Shown: piece by piece, positions 61,715-64,000 of the stretch
Numbering within the stretch: the first letter of the stretch is position 1
How the letters are laid out: each line of letters opens with the position of its first letter
NCBI GenBank assembly: GCA_022577435.1
Contig: JAKOON010000017.1
Span: 3,307,501 to 3,371,500 of the forward strand
Direction: 5' to 3'
Origin: Embiotoca jacksoni
Lineage: Eukaryota > Chordata > Actinopteri > Embiotocidae
DNA: 64,000 nucleotides
The notes under the pieces: generated by a model
The model's input: only the letters and a program-made list of their open reading frames with translations
The model's database searches: none
Told to the model about the DNA's origin: nothing
Made by a program: the position numbers and the translations under genes

Positions 61715-61715
<1 letters not shown>

Positions 61716-61809
<94 letters not shown>
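61716..61809. repeat. (CA)47 microsatellite
   Basis: A perfect CA run of 94 bases, the longest dinucleotide repeat in the window. Confidence 0.97.
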
Positions 61810-61812
<3 letters not shown>

Positions 61813-62585
61813 GGCTTTGCTTGTTGTTATTTGCCCAAGGCTACTGCTAGGGGTTACCATAGCAGCAGGATAAACACGTTGTCTATGACCCTGCAAGCCC
61901 TCACATCCACACATAACACACCTCATTCTCAACGCCCAGATGCCTTCTAGGGGGGAAGGTTTGTCAAGGCTGGCAGTTTGATCTGCACTGAGGTGCTGCC
62001 ACTGCCTCACAAAGGGTCAAGGATCATGCAGTCCCCCCATTAAAATGCAATAAGTGCTATAGCCCAATGGGGCTACCTCCGCCATGTAATCACACACCGC
62101 TGCTTCCTCATCATCCACTCTCTCCTTTTTATCTTTTAATCACTTGTTTTTCCAGCCACATCTTCCTTTCACTGTCATCTCTCCATCTTCATGGCTCTTA
62201 TACATCCAGTGCAAAGCCAAGGCAGTCAGAATAGATGAGAGTTCAAAGCAGAAAGCTTGATGTAGTCAATAATAAGCGCTCTTTCATTTTTCTTTGAAAA
62301 GTCTCCCTCATGTAGTTGCTCTCATCAGCAGCCACTGGCTTAGCTCAGAGTTTGTAAAGTCTGTGATTTCAATATTTTCGTCCATGCCCTTTAACTGTGG
62401 CAGAATGTCTCGGAGAAGTTGGAGCGGTATCATGTTGTGTAAGCCCGAGGTAGCGCAGTATGACAGGAACAAAGAATGCAGCTGCTATCACCAAAGGCCA
62501 AGTGGCTGTTGAATAAAGATGCATCCCGTTGGTAAAACTGGCTTTCCATGTAGACTTATTGTACCTCCACAGGGGCAGCGTGTTC

Positions 62586-62588
<3 letters not shown>

Positions 62589-62660
<72 letters not shown>
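62589..62660. repeat. (TG)36 microsatellite
   Basis: A perfect TG run of 72 bases followed by TATGTATA. Confidence 0.97.
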
Positions 62661-62665
<5 letters not shown>

Positions 62666-63130
62666 ATACAAGTGTGTCTTTCCAATATCTGAATAAGGTG
62701 CGAAAAGAGGATTCTTGCATTCTCTGCAGCATTGAGGAAGAGACATTTCCATGAGTATAAACTGCTGGCAGCGGACCATGAATGATACAGGACAGAATAA
62801 AATAACAGACGTGATGGAGACGGACACCGACATTTACCTCCTGGACACGAATAAACAATTTGTGTGTGAGCTGAATGTTTTTCAGAGCCTGTTTGCTTGT
62901 CACTAAGTTACATTCACATAGGCCCCCCTCCCCTCCCCCCACCCATGTCACTTTCTCTCTCTCTTTGTCAAAGATAGACACACTTTGTCTATGGCTGTTA
63001 CATTCTTATGAAGTCTCGGTGTCAACAGAGCCTTGGTTAACGAGGGGTTCTGGTCAGGAAGAGAGAGGACAGGCTGGTCCCATATACCACCCACAATACA
63101 TGAATACACACTGGCATATTTAGGCACGCG

Positions 63131-63134
<4 letters not shown>

Positions 63135-63225
<91 letters not shown>
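63135..63225. repeat. (CA)45 microsatellite
   Basis: A perfect CA run of about 91 bases preceded by GCGCACG. Confidence 0.97.
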
Positions 63226-63227
<2 letters not shown>

Positions 63228-64000
63228 GCAAGTAACAAGCCACCGCAAGCCCGAAGCCTGAAGCTGCATACTCAGTGCCAGCAGCCATTCTGCAATTATA
63301 TTATTTTTCTTCTCCAACAATAGAAATAGCTACACTTATTTCTATTATGGCATTCATACATACAACTACACCTCCTCTGTTTTATTACCGTGGTTGCTCC
63401 GATCACCGAGCACATGCAGTAACTAATAAGGTGCTGGTTATTCTGTATGGTGGGAGACGTAGCAGAGAGGATGCGGGTCACACACATCCTGAATCATTTC
63501 CCGCATCAGCACAGCGTGAATCTGAAGAAACCATGCCCTGTGGCCCAGACTGGTGTTATCCTGCTGCTGTTTTATATAGCTGATTCATTTCTGAAGGGAA
63601 CTTCCAGCCCAAATAGCTCTATCCTGTCGTTTTATGGGCACAGAGAAGCTGCAAAAATAAAATTAGAGCGTTCTCATTGTCTGTTTCTGCTTTTGGTAGA
63701 ATTGTTTACGACTGGTTTTGGAGCCTCTGCTGTTGTCGTGGTCTTGACTCTTTTCACCAGTTCTCTGCTTTAAGTTTGTGACTGTACACTTTAAAAAAAA
63801 ATAAAAAAGAGTAAATGTCTGGTTATTTGACTGCCAAGCTGCCACTTGTTTTGTGCTTTGAGGTAATTACCAGCTTAATGCGTCCAGTGACCTGAGGGAA
63901 TCAGTCATGCTGAAAAAACAAAAAGAAAACTCTGGCTTGCTGGCACCGTGCGCGGGGTTGGCACAGTGGAGGGACAGAGCAGAGACTGTGACCTACTGTC

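Larger units (their letters stand above)
58824..64000 (+). other. Probable long intron of the signal-peptide gene
   Basis: No further exon was recognised on either strand. The stretch holds a purine-rich patch (61525-61630) and three long CA/TG microsatellites (61716-61809, 62589-62660, 63135-63225). Open frames here are products of those repeats. Confidence 0.45.

Noticed and set aside
61525..63323. Long His-Thr and Cys-Val open frames
   Set aside because: They are translations of CA/TG microsatellites on the two strands.
58681..64000. Naming the right-hand gene as a semaphorin or receptor phosphatase from synteny
   Set aside because: Only a signal-like peptide is visible. Human gene order is not enough to give a name.
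1..64000. tRNA, rRNA, CRISPR arrays and bacterial-type operons
   Set aside because: No cloverleaf, ribosomal RNA segment or regularly spaced direct repeat was seen. The gene structure is eukaryotic throughout.

Overview
This window is nuclear DNA from a ray-finned fish, most likely a percomorph teleost. Four multi-exon vertebrate genes can be reconstructed with GT-AG splice sites, and every reading frame closes. The intergenic DNA carries long CA/TG microsatellites, many A/T homopolymers, and repeat families that I recognise from teleost genomes. No bacterial, viral or organellar gene is evident.

Layout from left to right: (1) 1-2291 is non-coding and probably lies in the 5' part or first intron of rgl1. 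(2) 2292-9382, plus strand: 17 coding exons of a Ral guanine-nucleotide exchange factor of the RGL1 type; its first exon is outside the window or was not found. Its 3' UTR runs to about 10.99 kb. (3) 17141-23713, minus strand: four coding exons of abhd17a, a protein depalmitoylase, convergent with rgl1. (4) 30936-35246, minus strand: five coding exons of a zfand5-type A20/AN1 zinc-finger gene, with a non-coding first exon and a CRE-bearing promoter at 36.5-36.7 kb. (5) 37342-41707, minus strand: seven coding exons of plin3 (perilipin 3), with a probable non-coding first exon at 45.65 kb. (6) 45.8-57.4 kb is mostly intergenic. It holds a possible three-exon micropeptide gene on the plus strand (47.6-48.4 kb) and several repeats. 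(7) 57.4-64 kb appears to hold the 5' end of another plus-strand gene: a non-coding exon ending at 58265, then an exon whose ATG opens a signal-peptide-like sequence (58681-58823). The rest looks like a long intron rich in microsatellites.

The genes are ordinary single-promoter eukaryotic units, not an operon. Three encode membrane or lipid-linked functions: RalGEF signalling from Ras to Ral, removal of palmitate from Ras-like proteins, and lipid-droplet coating. The fourth is a ubiquitin/A20-type zinc-finger protein. In human, ABHD17B-ZFAND5(-PLIN2) lie on chromosome 9, ABHD17C-ZFAND6(-PLIN1) on 15 and ABHD17A-PLIN3 on 19. The window therefore looks like the chromosome-19-type member of that duplicated block, with a zfand gene still between abhd17a and plin3. 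The most novel items are the possible 32-residue micropeptide gene and the unidentified secreted or membrane-protein 5' end on the right.
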